Below, piece by piece: positions 52,828 to 61,820 of a stretch of 64,000 nucleotides of DNA. Each line of letters begins with the position of its first letter. Position 1 is the first letter of the stretch. The translations under genes and the position numbers were made by a program. The stretch spans positions 1,302,001 through 1,366,000 of the forward strand of contig NZ_CP119809.1 in NCBI RefSeq assembly GCF_029338395.1. The letters are read 5' to 3'. A model generated the notes under the pieces. It had not been told where the DNA came from and did not search any database. It saw only the letters and a list, made by a program, of their open reading frames with translations. Origin of the DNA: Halorussus caseinilyticus (GTDB lineage: Archaea; Halobacteriota; Halobacteria; Halobacteriales; Haladaptataceae).

Positions 52828-53288
52828 GCGAGACCGAGCGCACGTTCGTCATGGTCAAGCCCGACGGCGTCCAGCGCGGTCTCATCGGGGAAATCGTCTC
52901 CCGCTTCGAGGAACGCGGCCTGAAGATGGTCGCCGGGAAGTTCATGCAGATAGACGAGGACCTCGCACACGAACACTACGGCGAACACGAGGGCAAGCCC
53001 TTCTTCGAGGGTCTCGTGGACTTCATCACGTCCGGTCCCGTCTTCGCTATGGTGTGGGAAGGTCAGGACGCGACCCGTCAGGTCCGCAAGATGATGGGCC
53101 AGACCGACCCCGCCGAGTCCGCGCCCGGCACCATCCGCGGCGACTTCGGTCTCGACCTCGGTCGCAACGTCATCCACGGGTCCGACCACGAGGACGAAGG
53201 CGCGAACGAGCGCGAAATCGACCTGTTCTTCGACGAGGAGGAACTGGTCGATTACGAGCGCATCGACGAGACGTGGCTCTACGAGTAA
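52824..53288 (+). CDS. ndk: nucleoside diphosphate kinase
   Basis: 154 residues. [19 protein letters not shown] is the Ndk start, and the phosphohistidine motif is [11 protein letters not shown]. It balances NTP pools. Its place after rpl7ae-rps28e-rpl24e is common in haloarchaea and places it under the L7Ae leader control. Confidence 0.97.
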   Translation: MSETERTFVMVKPDGVQRGLIGEIVSRFEERGLKMVAGKFMQIDEDLAHEHYGEHEGKPFFEGLVDFITSGPVFAMVWEGQDATRQVRKMMGQTDPAESAPGTIRGDFGLDLGRNVIHGSDHEDEGANEREIDLFFDEEELVDYERIDETWLYE

Positions 53289-53302
53289 CGTAGCGCCCGG
53301 CG

Positions 53303-53320
53303 GTTTTGCGTTTCTTTTTT
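53303..53320 (+). terminator. double T-run terminator after ndk
   Basis: TTTT (53303-53306) and a six-T run (53315-53320) shortly after the ndk stop mark the end of the ribosomal-ndk operon. Confidence 0.6.
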
Positions 53321-53400
53321 GCGAACGACGGTCCGAGAGCGTCGAGGCTCGAATTCGGTATCAGATTAGAGACTCGAATTAGATAGTATTCTGTTTCGTG

Positions 53401-53436
53401 CGCGCTGGCGCGGCGTACGTACGCCGCGCCAGCGCG
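53401..53436. repeat. 36-bp perfect palindrome between convergent genes
   Basis: CGCGCTGGCGCGGCGTAC joined directly to its exact complement, with no spacer. It lies between ndk (plus) and the DUF4349 gene (minus). Possible bidirectional terminator, cruciform or protein-binding site. Confidence 0.92.
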
Positions 53437-53477
53437 TGCCGGACCGGAAGGGTCGGAAAGTCGGTACTGGCTCCCGG

Positions 53478-54431
53478 TCAGTCGTCGTCTCCGGACTCGT
53501 CGGCCGGTTCGGGAGCGTCGGAACGGTCCGCGCCCGCCGGGTCGCCCGAGCGTCGCCGCCGCCAGAGGGCGACCCCGCCGACCACCGGGACGCCGAGCGC
53601 GAGGGCGTACGGGAGCGCGTAGGCCGCGCCCACCGCGAGACCACGGGCGACGACCACGACGCCGTGGGCCGACGAGACGAACGCCGCCAGCAAGCCCGTC
53701 TCGTACCACGCGCTCGGGCCGTCGTCGGTCGCGGGGTCAGGCGGTCGCTCGTGCAGGCGGACCGTCAGCGTCGAGTATGCGACCTGCCGCTTCAGCGACT
53801 TGCGCTGGGCTTCGAGTCGCTCGATTTCCGACTGGACTTCCGAGAGTCGCTCCTGTACGTCGAGTATCGTCTCGGTGTCGTTGGCCTCCTCGTAGAGGGT
53901 CCGGAGTTTCTCGCGCTGGGCCTTCAGGTTCTTCAGCCGGGCCTCTATGTCCACCAGTTTCTTCGTCACGTCCTTCGTGCCGGTGCTTGCCTCCCGTACT
54001 TCCCCGGCCCGCTTCGCGCGCGAGACCAGCGCCGAGAAGTTGCCCTTCGGAACCCGGAGGACGAGTTTTCCGGAGGTCCACGACCGATTACCCCGCGTGT
54101 GGACCTGCTCGGACGAGTCGCTGACGAACCCGCCGAATCGCCGGGTCGCCCCCGAGAGGTTGCGCCGGGCGGCGTCGTAGTCGTCCACCTCGACTTCGAC
54201 CGCCCCGGTGCGAATCAGCGCGCGTTGGCGCGCCTGAAAGGTCGCGCTTCCGGAATCGGCGTTCGGCCCGCTCGCGGACGCCGTTTGCTTTCCGCCCCGC
54301 TCGGAACTCGCTCCCTCGTCGCCCGCGGTGGCGCTCAGGGCGTCGCCGCTACCGCCGCCGGAACACCCGGCCAGAACGAGGAGAACCGTGAGCGCTACGG
54401 GGACCAGCCACCGCCGTACTTCGCGTGCCAT
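53478..54431 (-). CDS. DUF4349-like membrane lipoprotein
   Basis: 317 residues from the ATG at 54431. The N-terminal signal LTVLLVLAGCSGGGSG gives lipidation at Cys23, followed by a Ser/Gly/Asp-rich linker. DUF4349-like beta domain at about 65-150 (ALIRTGAVEVEVDDYDAARRN), a long coiled coil (KKLVDIEARLKNLKAQREKL...LSEVQSEIERLEAQRKSL), then a C-terminal helix near the membrane. It is probably a cell-surface protein; function is unknown. Confidence 0.85.
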   Translation of the reverse strand: MAREVRRWLVPVALTVLLVLAGCSGGGSGDALSATAGDEGASSERGGKQTASASGPNADSGSATFQARQRALIRTGAVEVEVDDYDAARRNLSGATRRFGGFVSDSSEQVHTRGNRSWTSGKLVLRVPKGNFSALVSRAKRAGEVREASTGTKDVTKKLVDIEARLKNLKAQREKLRTLYEEANDTETILDVQERLSEVQSEIERLEAQRKSLKRQVAYSTLTVRLHERPPDPATDDGPSAWYETGLLAAFVSSAHGVVVVARGLAVGAAYALPYALALGVPVVGGVALWRRRRSGDPAGADRSDAPEPADESGDDD

Positions 54432-54692
54432 GTACCCTACACGAAACTCGACTGACGTAAAACTGCGGATGAGTGAAACCGGTGTTTGAGCCACGCCGAA
54501 TCGAGAGACCCAACCTTCAGTTGAACCCGTGTTTGCGCGCGACGACGTGCCGACGTTCCGCCGAACCGTGATGGTCGGGTCCCGAAGTCGGTTGCCGACC
54601 GCGTTTGGGACCGCCCCGAAGTCGATTTCTACAGCGATTTCGAGGGGAGTTACACAAGGCTTACTTTGCCACTCTAAAAATATAGGACACTG

Positions 54693-56081
54693 ATGATGTC
54701 ATCAGTACTCACAGCAACAGCTGAGGCCGGTATCACGTTATATACTGTGCCGGTCGTCGGTATCGAACTGGGGCAAATGGAAGTTACCGTGGTCGGCATC
54801 TTCCTGATTCTGTTGCTCCTCACGGGGTCGGGGTTCTTCTCGTCGTCGGAAATTGCCATGTTCTCTCTATCTCCGCACCAGATAGACGCGATGATTGAGA
54901 AGGGCGAGCGTGGCGCGCGCGCAGTCAAATCGCTTAAAGACGACCCCCACCGCTTGCTCGTGACGATTCTCGTGGGGAACAATATGGTCAACATCACGAT
55001 GTCCTCTATCTCGACTACCATCGTCGGCTTCTACTTCGACGCGGGAACGGCAGTACTCGTATCGTCGTTCGGTATCACGTCGATGGTCCTGCTGTTCGGC
55101 GAGAGCGCGCCCAAGTCCTACGCCGTCGAGAACACCGAATTGCACGCACGGCGCGTCGCCCGAGGGCTGAGGATAGTCGAGAAAGTGCTGTGGCCGCTCA
55201 TCACCCTGTTCTACTATCTAACGAGCGCCATTAACAAGGTCACCGGCGGCGACTCGTCCATCGAGTCGTCGTACGTCTCTCGTGACGAGATTCGGAACAT
55301 GATAAAGACGGGCGAGCGCGAGGGAATCCTCGACGAGGAGGAGCGCCAGATGCTCCAGCGTACCCTTCGATTCACCGACGCTACCGCCAAGGAGGTGATG
55401 ACTCCCCGACTCGACATGGCGGCCATCTCCAAAGACGCGACCGTTGAGGAGGCCATCCAAGAATGTATGCAGGCGGGGCACGCCCGCCTGCCGGTTTACG
55501 CCGGGTCGCTGGACAACGTAATCGGCGTCTTCGACATCCGTGAACTGGAGAGTTCCGACTACGGCACCTTCGCCGACCTCGAGGTGGGGGACGTTATCAA
55601 CCCGACGCTTCACGTCCCGGAGTCCAAGAACGTGGACGACCTCCTCTCGGAGATGCGCGAGAACCGGATGCACATGGTCATCGTCATCGACGAGTTCGGC
55701 GCTACCGAGGGTCTCATCACGATGGAGGACCTGCTCGAGGAAATCGTCGGCGAGATACTGGTTGGTGACGAGGAACACCCGGTTGAGTTCGTCGACGACA
55801 CGGAGGTGCTGGTCCGCGGCGATGTCAACGTCGACGAGGTCAACGACACCCTCGAAATCGACCTCCCCGAGGGCGAGGAATTCGAGACCATCGCCGGGTT
55901 CCTCTTCAACCGTGCGGGTCGCCTCGTCGAGCAAGGCGAGGAATTCGTCTACGAGAACGTGATGATGCGAGCCGAACAGGTGGAAAACACCCGCATTCAG
56001 AAGGTCCGAGTGACCGTCGACCGCGACACCGCCAATCCGGTCGAAGAGCAGTCGCCGGGCGACGGGGACGAAATCCAGTAA
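54693..56081 (+). CDS. CNNM/HlyC-CorC family protein (DUF21-CBS-CorC)
   Basis: 462 residues. DUF21 membrane domain at about 30-200 (SSSEIAMFSLSP, LLVTILVGNNMVNITM), a pair of CBS domains at about 215-340 (MTPRLDMAAISKDATVEEA...GVFDIREL; IVIDEFGATEGLITMEDLL) and a CorC_HlyC domain to the end. Members affect Mg or Co efflux. A start at the ATG at 54693 places a TATA-like AAAAATATAG only 10-20 bases upstream, so a shorter start at 54777 (MEVTVVG) is possible. Confidence 0.92.
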   Translation: MMSSVLTATAEAGITLYTVPVVGIELGQMEVTVVGIFLILLLLTGSGFFSSSEIAMFSLSPHQIDAMIEKGERGARAVKSLKDDPHRLLVTILVGNNMVNITMSSISTTIVGFYFDAGTAVLVSSFGITSMVLLFGESAPKSYAVENTELHARRVARGLRIVEKVLWPLITLFYYLTSAINKVTGGDSSIESSYVSRDEIRNMIKTGEREGILDEEERQMLQRTLRFTDATAKEVMTPRLDMAAISKDATVEEAIQECMQAGHARLPVYAGSLDNVIGVFDIRELESSDYGTFADLEVGDVINPTLHVPESKNVDDLLSEMRENRMHMVIVIDEFGATEGLITMEDLLEEIVGEILVGDEEHPVEFVDDTEVLVRGDVNVDEVNDTLEIDLPEGEEFETIAGFLFNRAGRLVEQGEEFVYENVMMRAEQVENTRIQKVRVTVDRDTANPVEEQSPGDGDEIQ

Positions 56082-56153
56082 CTCGTCTCCTCTCTCGTGA
56101 GACAGGTGAAAACCATTAGAAGGCCAGCAAACGTAGTCCGTCTTATCGAGGTC

Positions 56154-57023
56154 ATGTACGAGAACATTCTCCTCCCATTCGACGGTAGCGAGGGTGCCGC
56201 CGAGGTACTCCATCATGCCAGCGAAATCGCACATTGGGCCGACGCGACAATCCACCTGCTCTACGTTGCCGACACGACGCGCGACAGCGTTACGGTCGTT
56301 GAGGGCCAGACTGTCGATGCGCTCGTACAACAGGGTGAGGACATCGTTGAGGAAGCAACGAAAACGCTGGACACTCTGGGTGTTTCGTACGAGACCGAAA
56401 TCGTTCAGGGTAATCCGGCCCAGACAATCGTCGAGTACGCCGAGAAGTACGGTCAGGATTTGGTCGTGATGCCGACCCACGGCCGCGAAGGGGTCTCACG
56501 ATACCTCATCGGAAGCGTCTCCGAGAAGGTCGTCCGTCTCTCGTCGGTTCCCGTACTCACTGTCCGCATGCAACCCGACGAGTCGCTGGTATTCCCTTAC
56601 GAGAACATCCTCATCCCGACCGACGGGAGTACTGCTTCGACGCACGCGGCCAGTCATCTCGTCGAGTTTGCGGCGGCGCTGGACGCGACCGTCCACGTCT
56701 TGTCTGTCGTGGACGACACCGCACTCGGGATGGATGTCAGGTCCACGACATCCGGAAAGGAGAGTGAAGGGGCCGCGACCGACGCTGTCGAGACTGTCGT
56801 CTCGGAGGCCGAGTCACGTGGGGTTACGAGTACTGTCCGCCACATCGAACACGGAACGCCCGTCGAGGAGATTCTCGACTGCATCGACTCGAACGACATC
56901 CACGTCGTCGGTATGGGAACGACGGGGAGACGTGGCACGGACCGTATCCTGCTCGGTAGTGTCGCTGAAAAGACCGTGCGCTCGGCACCAGTCCCCGTCC
57001 TGACTGTCGCGCAACCGGAGTGA
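56154..57023 (+). CDS. tandem universal stress protein
   Basis: 289 residues with two UspA domains. Each has the ATP-binding G-x2-G-x9-G-S pattern (THGREGVSRYLIGSVSEK and TGRRGTDRILLGSVAEK) and VPVLTV at the end. The ATG at 56154 (MYENILLPFDGSEG) is the family start. Codon use is less GC-biased than most neighbours. It lies close downstream of the CNNM gene and may be co-transcribed. Confidence 0.93.
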   Translation: MYENILLPFDGSEGAAEVLHHASEIAHWADATIHLLYVADTTRDSVTVVEGQTVDALVQQGEDIVEEATKTLDTLGVSYETEIVQGNPAQTIVEYAEKYGQDLVVMPTHGREGVSRYLIGSVSEKVVRLSSVPVLTVRMQPDESLVFPYENILIPTDGSTASTHAASHLVEFAAALDATVHVLSVVDDTALGMDVRSTTSGKESEGAATDAVETVVSEAESRGVTSTVRHIEHGTPVEEILDCIDSNDIHVVGMGTTGRRGTDRILLGSVAEKTVRSAPVPVLTVAQPE

Positions 57024-57053
57024 GGGCGGACGGGACCTCGACCGAGGTCGCGT

Positions 57054-57923
57054 TCACCGGAATTCGGGCAGAATCTCGCTCTCGTAGAAGTCCAAGAAGT
57101 CGTCCTGATTCGGACCGACTTGGTGGACGTACACGTGGTCGTAGTCCGCGTCCACGAACTCTCGGATACTCTCGACGTGGGCCTGCGGGTCGGGGTCGGT
57201 CACGATGCTGTCGGTCTCGCGCACGTCTTCTTTCTCGACCATCTGGCAGGCCTGCTCGAAGAACTCGGGGATGCCGAGTTCGGTGGCGAGTTGGCCCGGC
57301 AGGAGACCGTTCGGTCAGTACTCGTGAGCAGTCTCGACTGCTTCGTCCTCGTCGTCGGCGTAGCAGACAGTCAACTGACTGAGTTTCGGTCCCTCGCCGC
57401 CCTCGTCCTCGAAGGTCTCCACTACGTCCTGCGGGCCGACCGACCAGAACCCGTCGCCGAAGTCGGCGGCGCGGGCGGCGGTCCGGTCGCCGTAGGCCGA
57501 GACGCAGACCGGCGGGTTCTCCTCGGGGTGCGTGAACAGTTTCGCGTTCTCGACGGTGTAGTGGTCGCCGTAGTGGTTGACCATCTCGCCGGTCCAGAGC
57601 TTCCGAATCACCTCGACGGCCTCTTCGAGCATGTCGAGGCGGACGTTGTGGGAGGGCCATCGCTCGCCGGTGACGTGTTCGTTCAGGTTCTCGCCGGTGC
57701 CGACGCCGAAGGAGAACTGTTGGCCCGAGTCCTCAACCATCGCGGCGACCCCGCCGAGCGTGGACTAGACGTAGGGCGCGTTCCCCTGCTGGTCAATCCA
57801 CGGGTGGAAGTGGTCCGAAATCGACGCGAAGTCGAAGCCGACCTCCTCGGCGCGGACGGCGTGGTTCACGAGGTCCGACGGGCCGTGTTCCTCACTGGAG
57901 AGGGTGTAACCGAGTTCGACCAT
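57054..57923 (-). pseudogene. broken F420-dependent LLM-class oxidoreductase
   Basis: One frame holds three parts: MVELGYTLSSEEHGPSDLV... to a TAG at 57765-57767, a middle part from STLGGVAAMVEDSG containing FSFGVGTGENLNEHV to a TGA at 57315-57317, and a C-terminal part (PNGLLPGQLATELG...). Compared with intact F420-type LLM enzymes (as I recall them), both stops sit at conserved Trp codons (TGG to TAG and TGG to TGA). About 35 residues are also missing between the first stop and GVGTGENL, where a V-T-C-P-x-x-R-x-H segment normally lies. It was probably an F420-dependent glucose-6-phosphate or alcohol-type dehydrogenase relative, now inactive. Confidence 0.85.
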
Positions 57924-57981
57924 GGAGGTGGGACGGTAGTGGTCGGTAAGGTGGTTGTGGCCCGGAAGCGAAGGTAGTTCT

Positions 57982-58836
57982 TCAGAAGAGACCGTCGTCG
58001 CCTTTTTCGATGCGAAGCGAGTCGAGAGTGTACTTCGCACCGATTCGAGGTCCGTACGGTGGATACGGACCCTCCCGCGATTCGAGACCGAAACTGACGC
58101 ACGGCGTGAAGAACACGTCGTAGGTCTCTCCTGCTCTCGCCGAAAAGGTCGCTTTGATATTACGTCCCTCTAACGGCTCTATCCAGAACTCTTTGCTACG
58201 GAGCAACTGGAGGTTCGGTTCGAAGGCGTACATCAAAAACGTAGCAATGAGTACACCGACAAACCCGAAATAGACACTGATGAGTCGTTTTGCGAGGAAA
58301 CCGACGACTCGTTCGAAGGCCTCCTCCGACCGGGGGTCCAGTGCGCTTCCGAGGTGGACCTGTGTCTGTTTCCCGACGACGGATTCTTGCGAATTCACGA
58401 CCGCGAGGTTGACTTCCCCGGTGCCAGCCGTGTCGATGTCGAGTTCCCAAGGGTCGCTGGCTCCCGGAAAGTACGAACCGTTACCCCAGTAGTTCGCCGT
58501 GAGTGTATACTCGCCGGACTCTGGGGCTTCCCAAGTCGTTCCAAACGTCGTCGCTCCGGCCATCCCGACCGTCCCGGTACCGTAACAGAATGCCTCCAGC
58601 TCGAACTGTGAAACACCGTTCGAGTTACCGAAAACTTCGTTCCGCTTTATTTCTCTATCTTCCCCTTCCCCGGTAAATCCGTACGATTCGACAGGAGCCT
58701 TCCGCTCTTTCACCTCTTCGATTGGAAGGTTCCACAGACGTTGCTGTCGTTTTCGTACCGACCCGAAAATCTCCGTCCCTGTCAGGATAGGAAACGCTCC
58801 CCCGGACCGCTTCAAGAACGTACGTCGTCTGACCAT
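57982..58836 (-). CDS. Tat-exported haloarchaeal protein, unknown function
   Basis: 284 residues from the ATG at 58836. MVRRRTFLKRSGGAFPILTG is a twin-arginine signal. The mature region has an Ig-like or beta-sandwich part (SGEYTLTANYWGNGSYFPGA, GTGEVNLAVVNSQ) and one helix at about 195-210 (ISVYFGFVGVLIATFLMYAF), which would anchor it. Codon use is visibly less GC-rich than its neighbours, which suggests transfer or low expression. I do not recognise a family. Confidence 0.7.
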   Translation of the reverse strand: MVRRRTFLKRSGGAFPILTGTEIFGSVRKRQQRLWNLPIEEVKERKAPVESYGFTGEGEDREIKRNEVFGNSNGVSQFELEAFCYGTGTVGMAGATTFGTTWEAPESGEYTLTANYWGNGSYFPGASDPWELDIDTAGTGEVNLAVVNSQESVVGKQTQVHLGSALDPRSEEAFERVVGFLAKRLISVYFGFVGVLIATFLMYAFEPNLQLLRSKEFWIEPLEGRNIKATFSARAGETYDVFFTPCVSFGLESREGPYPPYGPRIGAKYTLDSLRIEKGDDGLF

Positions 58837-59025
58837 GCGTTCTCCCTCTCCGAAAGTTACCTCGACAAACAAGAGCAGATGACAAGTATCTCTGGACTCT
58901 GGACTGGAGTCGGAGCAATGTATTTAATTTTTTAATAAATATTTTCCATTCTATTCCGAATGTTTTTCTTGCAATCGGAACGCTGATGCGGCGAGCCAAA
59001 GAAGTTCAGACGGAGAACGCGGAAC

Positions 59026-60705
59026 TCATCTGTCCACCGACCCCAGCACGATGTCCAGACTGCCGAGCGCCGCCACTAGGTCGGGCACGTACTCGCCCTC
59101 GGCCATCGCCCCGAGCGCGTGCAGGTTGTTGAAGCACGGACTCCGAATCTTGAACCGTGCTGGCTTCGAGGTGCCGTCGGACCGGATGTAGACGCCCATC
59201 TCGCCTTTCGCGGCCTCGACCGCTTTGTAGACTTCCGTGTCGGGGTCGGGTTTGAGCGTCCGCGGGACGTTCGACTGGATGTTGCGCTCGTCTTCGGGCC
59301 AGTCCTCCAGAATATCAACGCACTGACCGATGATTTTGGCCGACTCCTCGACTTCCTGCAGTCGGACCAACACTCGCGAGTAGTTGTCGCCGTGGGGTTC
59401 GGTGACGACGTTCCAGTCGAGTTCGTCGTAGTAGCCGTAGGGGTCGTCCCGGCGCAGGTCGTAGTCGACGCCCGACCCGCGAGCGACCGGTCCCGTACAG
59501 CCGTACTGCTTTGCGGTCTCCGCGCTGATGACCCCGGTGTCCACCGTCCGCTTCTGGAAGATTTCGTTGCCGGTCAGCATGTCGTGGTACTCGTCGACGT
59601 GGCGTGGCAGGCCGTCGAGGAAGTCCCGAATCTTCTCGAAGAACTCCTCGCGGGGTTCGGGCAGGTCCCAGACGACCCCGCCGAGTCGGAAGTAGTTGAA
59701 CATCATCCGCTGGCCCGTCAGGTCTTCTAAGATGTTCTGGACGATTTCTCGGTCCCGGACCGCGTACATGAAGATGGCCGTGAAGTCGCCGTACACGTCG
59801 AGCGCGAACGTCCCGACCGCGAGCATGTGGCCCATGATGCGCCCGAGTTCCGTCGCCATCGTCCGGATGACCTGCGCGTACTCGGGCACGTCGATGTCGG
59901 CCAGCGTCTCGGCGGTGCGGGCGTACGCCCACTCGTTGGGCATGTTCGCGGTGTAGTCCCACCGGTCGGGGTACGGCATAATCTGGTAGCGGTAGTTGTC
60001 CTGCTGGCACATCTGCTCCTCGCACCGGTGGAGATAGCCGATGTCTGGTTCCACGTCGGCGACCTGCTCGCCGTCCAGCACCGTCTTGAGGTGGAGGACG
60101 CCGTGAGTCGCGGGGTGGTGTGGCCCGATGTTGAGGAACATCGTGTCAGATTCCGAGTCGGTTCCCTTCCGACTCTCCGCGATGGGATTGACGTGTTCGC
60201 GCAGGGCGACCATCTGGGGCTTGTTCTGGTCGTAGTCGAGCGCGAGCGGGTGGCCCTGCCACGTCTCGGGCAGGAGAATTCGCCGGAGGTCCGGATGGCC
60301 CCTGTACTCGATACCCACTAAGTCGTAGGCTTCGCGCTCGTGCCACTCGGCGGTCTTGTAGACCGACGCCGCCGACTCGTTCCACGGGTCGTCCGAGTCC
60401 GTCGGGACGACGACGCTGACCGCTTGGGTCGGGTCGTCGTACTTCTTGAGGTGATAGATGCTCTCGTAGCGGTCCTCGTACTGCTGGGCGGTCAACAGCG
60501 AGAGGTGGTCGAACCCCGCTTCGTGGCGGAGCGTCCGGAGGACCGACTCCACCTCGTCGGGTCGGACGACGAATCCCTCGGCGTCGAGATGCGTCTCGCG
60601 CCCGAGTACTCGGTCGCCGAGCAGTGTTTCGAGTTCGTCGTAATCGACCGCTCCCCGTTGGTCCGACGCCGCCACGTCGGGGTCGGTCTCAGGTGCGTCG
60701 CTCAT
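59026..60705 (-). CDS. nuoCD: NADH dehydrogenase-like subunit NuoCD (fused), orphan
   Basis: 559 residues. The N-terminal NuoC part (residues about 30-190: YDELETLLGDRVLG, AEWHEREAYDLVGIEYRGHPDLRRILLPE) is fused to NuoD (NIGPHHPATHGVLHLKTVLDGE, GYLHRCEEQM, IRSPCFNNLHALGAMAEG and the LGSLDIVLGSVDR end). This is complex I-like electron transfer at the quinone site; archaeal complexes use F420 or ferredoxin. No other nuo gene is nearby. The start MSDAPETD (60705) is the family start; upstream frame extension is not coding. Confidence 0.93.
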   Translation of the reverse strand: MSDAPETDPDVAASDQRGAVDYDELETLLGDRVLGRETHLDAEGFVVRPDEVESVLRTLRHEAGFDHLSLLTAQQYEDRYESIYHLKKYDDPTQAVSVVVPTDSDDPWNESAASVYKTAEWHEREAYDLVGIEYRGHPDLRRILLPETWQGHPLALDYDQNKPQMVALREHVNPIAESRKGTDSESDTMFLNIGPHHPATHGVLHLKTVLDGEQVADVEPDIGYLHRCEEQMCQQDNYRYQIMPYPDRWDYTANMPNEWAYARTAETLADIDVPEYAQVIRTMATELGRIMGHMLAVGTFALDVYGDFTAIFMYAVRDREIVQNILEDLTGQRMMFNYFRLGGVVWDLPEPREEFFEKIRDFLDGLPRHVDEYHDMLTGNEIFQKRTVDTGVISAETAKQYGCTGPVARGSGVDYDLRRDDPYGYYDELDWNVVTEPHGDNYSRVLVRLQEVEESAKIIGQCVDILEDWPEDERNIQSNVPRTLKPDPDTEVYKAVEAAKGEMGVYIRSDGTSKPARFKIRSPCFNNLHALGAMAEGEYVPDLVAALGSLDIVLGSVDR

Positions 60706-60855
60706 CGTCTCCCCCGTGATGACGGACCGGACTGTCCGTAGCGAGTAGTGCAAACATTCCCATTCCCCCACCGAATCTCGGCACCGAACGGCAATAGTGC
60801 TAACGTCTCTCACCGTCGGCGATTTCCGGAAAAAAAGCGCGTTCGTGCGACCGAC

Positions 60856-61608
60856 TCAGTACTGCAGGCGTCGGTGGCGTTCCTCGCTACGACTGCCGTG
60901 GCGCTCGGTCTCGCCGCTTCGACTCTGGGACGACTGGCTCTGGGACGACTGACTGCCGTACTTGCGCTGGCTCTGGCGGCCGTGGTGTTCCTGCCCGCGC
61001 ATCATGGTCTGTTGGGCCGGACTGAATCCGCTCTCGGAGCTACCGCCGTACTGGTTCTGGCCCTGCTCCTGTCGGCCGTGTTGTCCGGTCTGCTGGTGGC
61101 CGCCTGTTTGCTGGTGGCCGCCGGACTGCTGTCCAGTCGGTTGGTCGTTCCCGAACTGCTGGTGCTGGCTGGTCGTCTGCCCGCCGTGCTGTTGACCCGT
61201 CTGGTGCTGGCCGGGCACGTTCTGCTGGCCGGATTGCTGGTGCTGTCCACCTTGCTGGCGACTGCTTCCATATCGCTTCTGCTGTCGACCGGACTGCTGT
61301 TGTCCTGTCTGCTGTTGTCCTGTCTGCTCTCGTTCGGCCTGCTGGTGCTGTCCACCTTGCTGGCGACTGCTCCCGTATCGCTTCTGCTGTCGGCCGGACT
61401 GCTGTTCTCGGCCCGACTGATGGCCCGGTCCGGTCTGATGCTGGCCGGGTAGGTTCTGGCGTCCGGACTGTCGGTGGCCGGACTGCTGTTCTCGGCCGCC
61501 CGAGGAGTATCGGCCGCCTCGGGTGTCACCTTCACCCTGTTCGCTACGTTGCTGACGACTCGATTCCGGTTTGTCTCTCCCCCAGCGGTTGCGGTTTTCT
61601 CGTGCCAT
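60856..61608 (-). CDS. Gln/Gly/Ser/His-rich low-complexity repeat protein
   Basis: 250 residues with a normal start (MARENRNRWGRDKPES). Most of it consists of imperfect repeats such as SGRQQKRYGSSRQQGGQHQQ (twice, about 45 residues apart), and of QQTGQQQSG-type units. No hydrophobic core is predicted, so it is intrinsically disordered. It is unusual for a haloarchaeon because it is rich in Gln and Arg rather than acidic. The opposite-strand Leu-rich frame is an artefact of the same repeats. Function is unknown; an RNA- or biofilm-related role is speculative. Confidence 0.7.
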   Translation of the reverse strand: MARENRNRWGRDKPESSRQQRSEQGEGDTRGGRYSSGGREQQSGHRQSGRQNLPGQHQTGPGHQSGREQQSGRQQKRYGSSRQQGGQHQQAEREQTGQQQTGQQQSGRQQKRYGSSRQQGGQHQQSGQQNVPGQHQTGQQHGGQTTSQHQQFGNDQPTGQQSGGHQQTGGHQQTGQHGRQEQGQNQYGGSSESGFSPAQQTMMRGQEHHGRQSQRKYGSQSSQSQSSQSRSGETERHGSRSEERHRRLQY

Positions 61609-61790
61609 GATGAATCCCCCGTAGAGAGAGTACGCAGGACTTTCCTTATGTATACTGGGCGGATACTGACAGAAGTGCGGCCGGGCGTCGGGACGGAGAG
61701 CCGAGACCCGCCGGAGTTTCGACCCCTTCAGGCAGTCGTCGTCCCTCCGGCGCGCCTCTCAGACGCCGACGCGCTACCGAGGTAAGCACT

Positions 61791-61796
61791 CTTAAG
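61791..61796 (+). promoter_or_regulatory. TATA-like element of hisC
   Basis: CTTAAG, about 25-30 bases before the ATG at 61821. Confidence 0.45.
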
Positions 61797-61820
61797 ACGG
61801 GTCGCCCACACCTCTCTCAC

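Noticed and set aside
60748-61452. Leu-rich plus-strand frame that could look like a membrane protein
   Set aside because: CTG/TTG repeats on this strand are the complement of the CAG/CAA (Gln) repeats of the minus-strand protein, which has a normal start and no better alternative.
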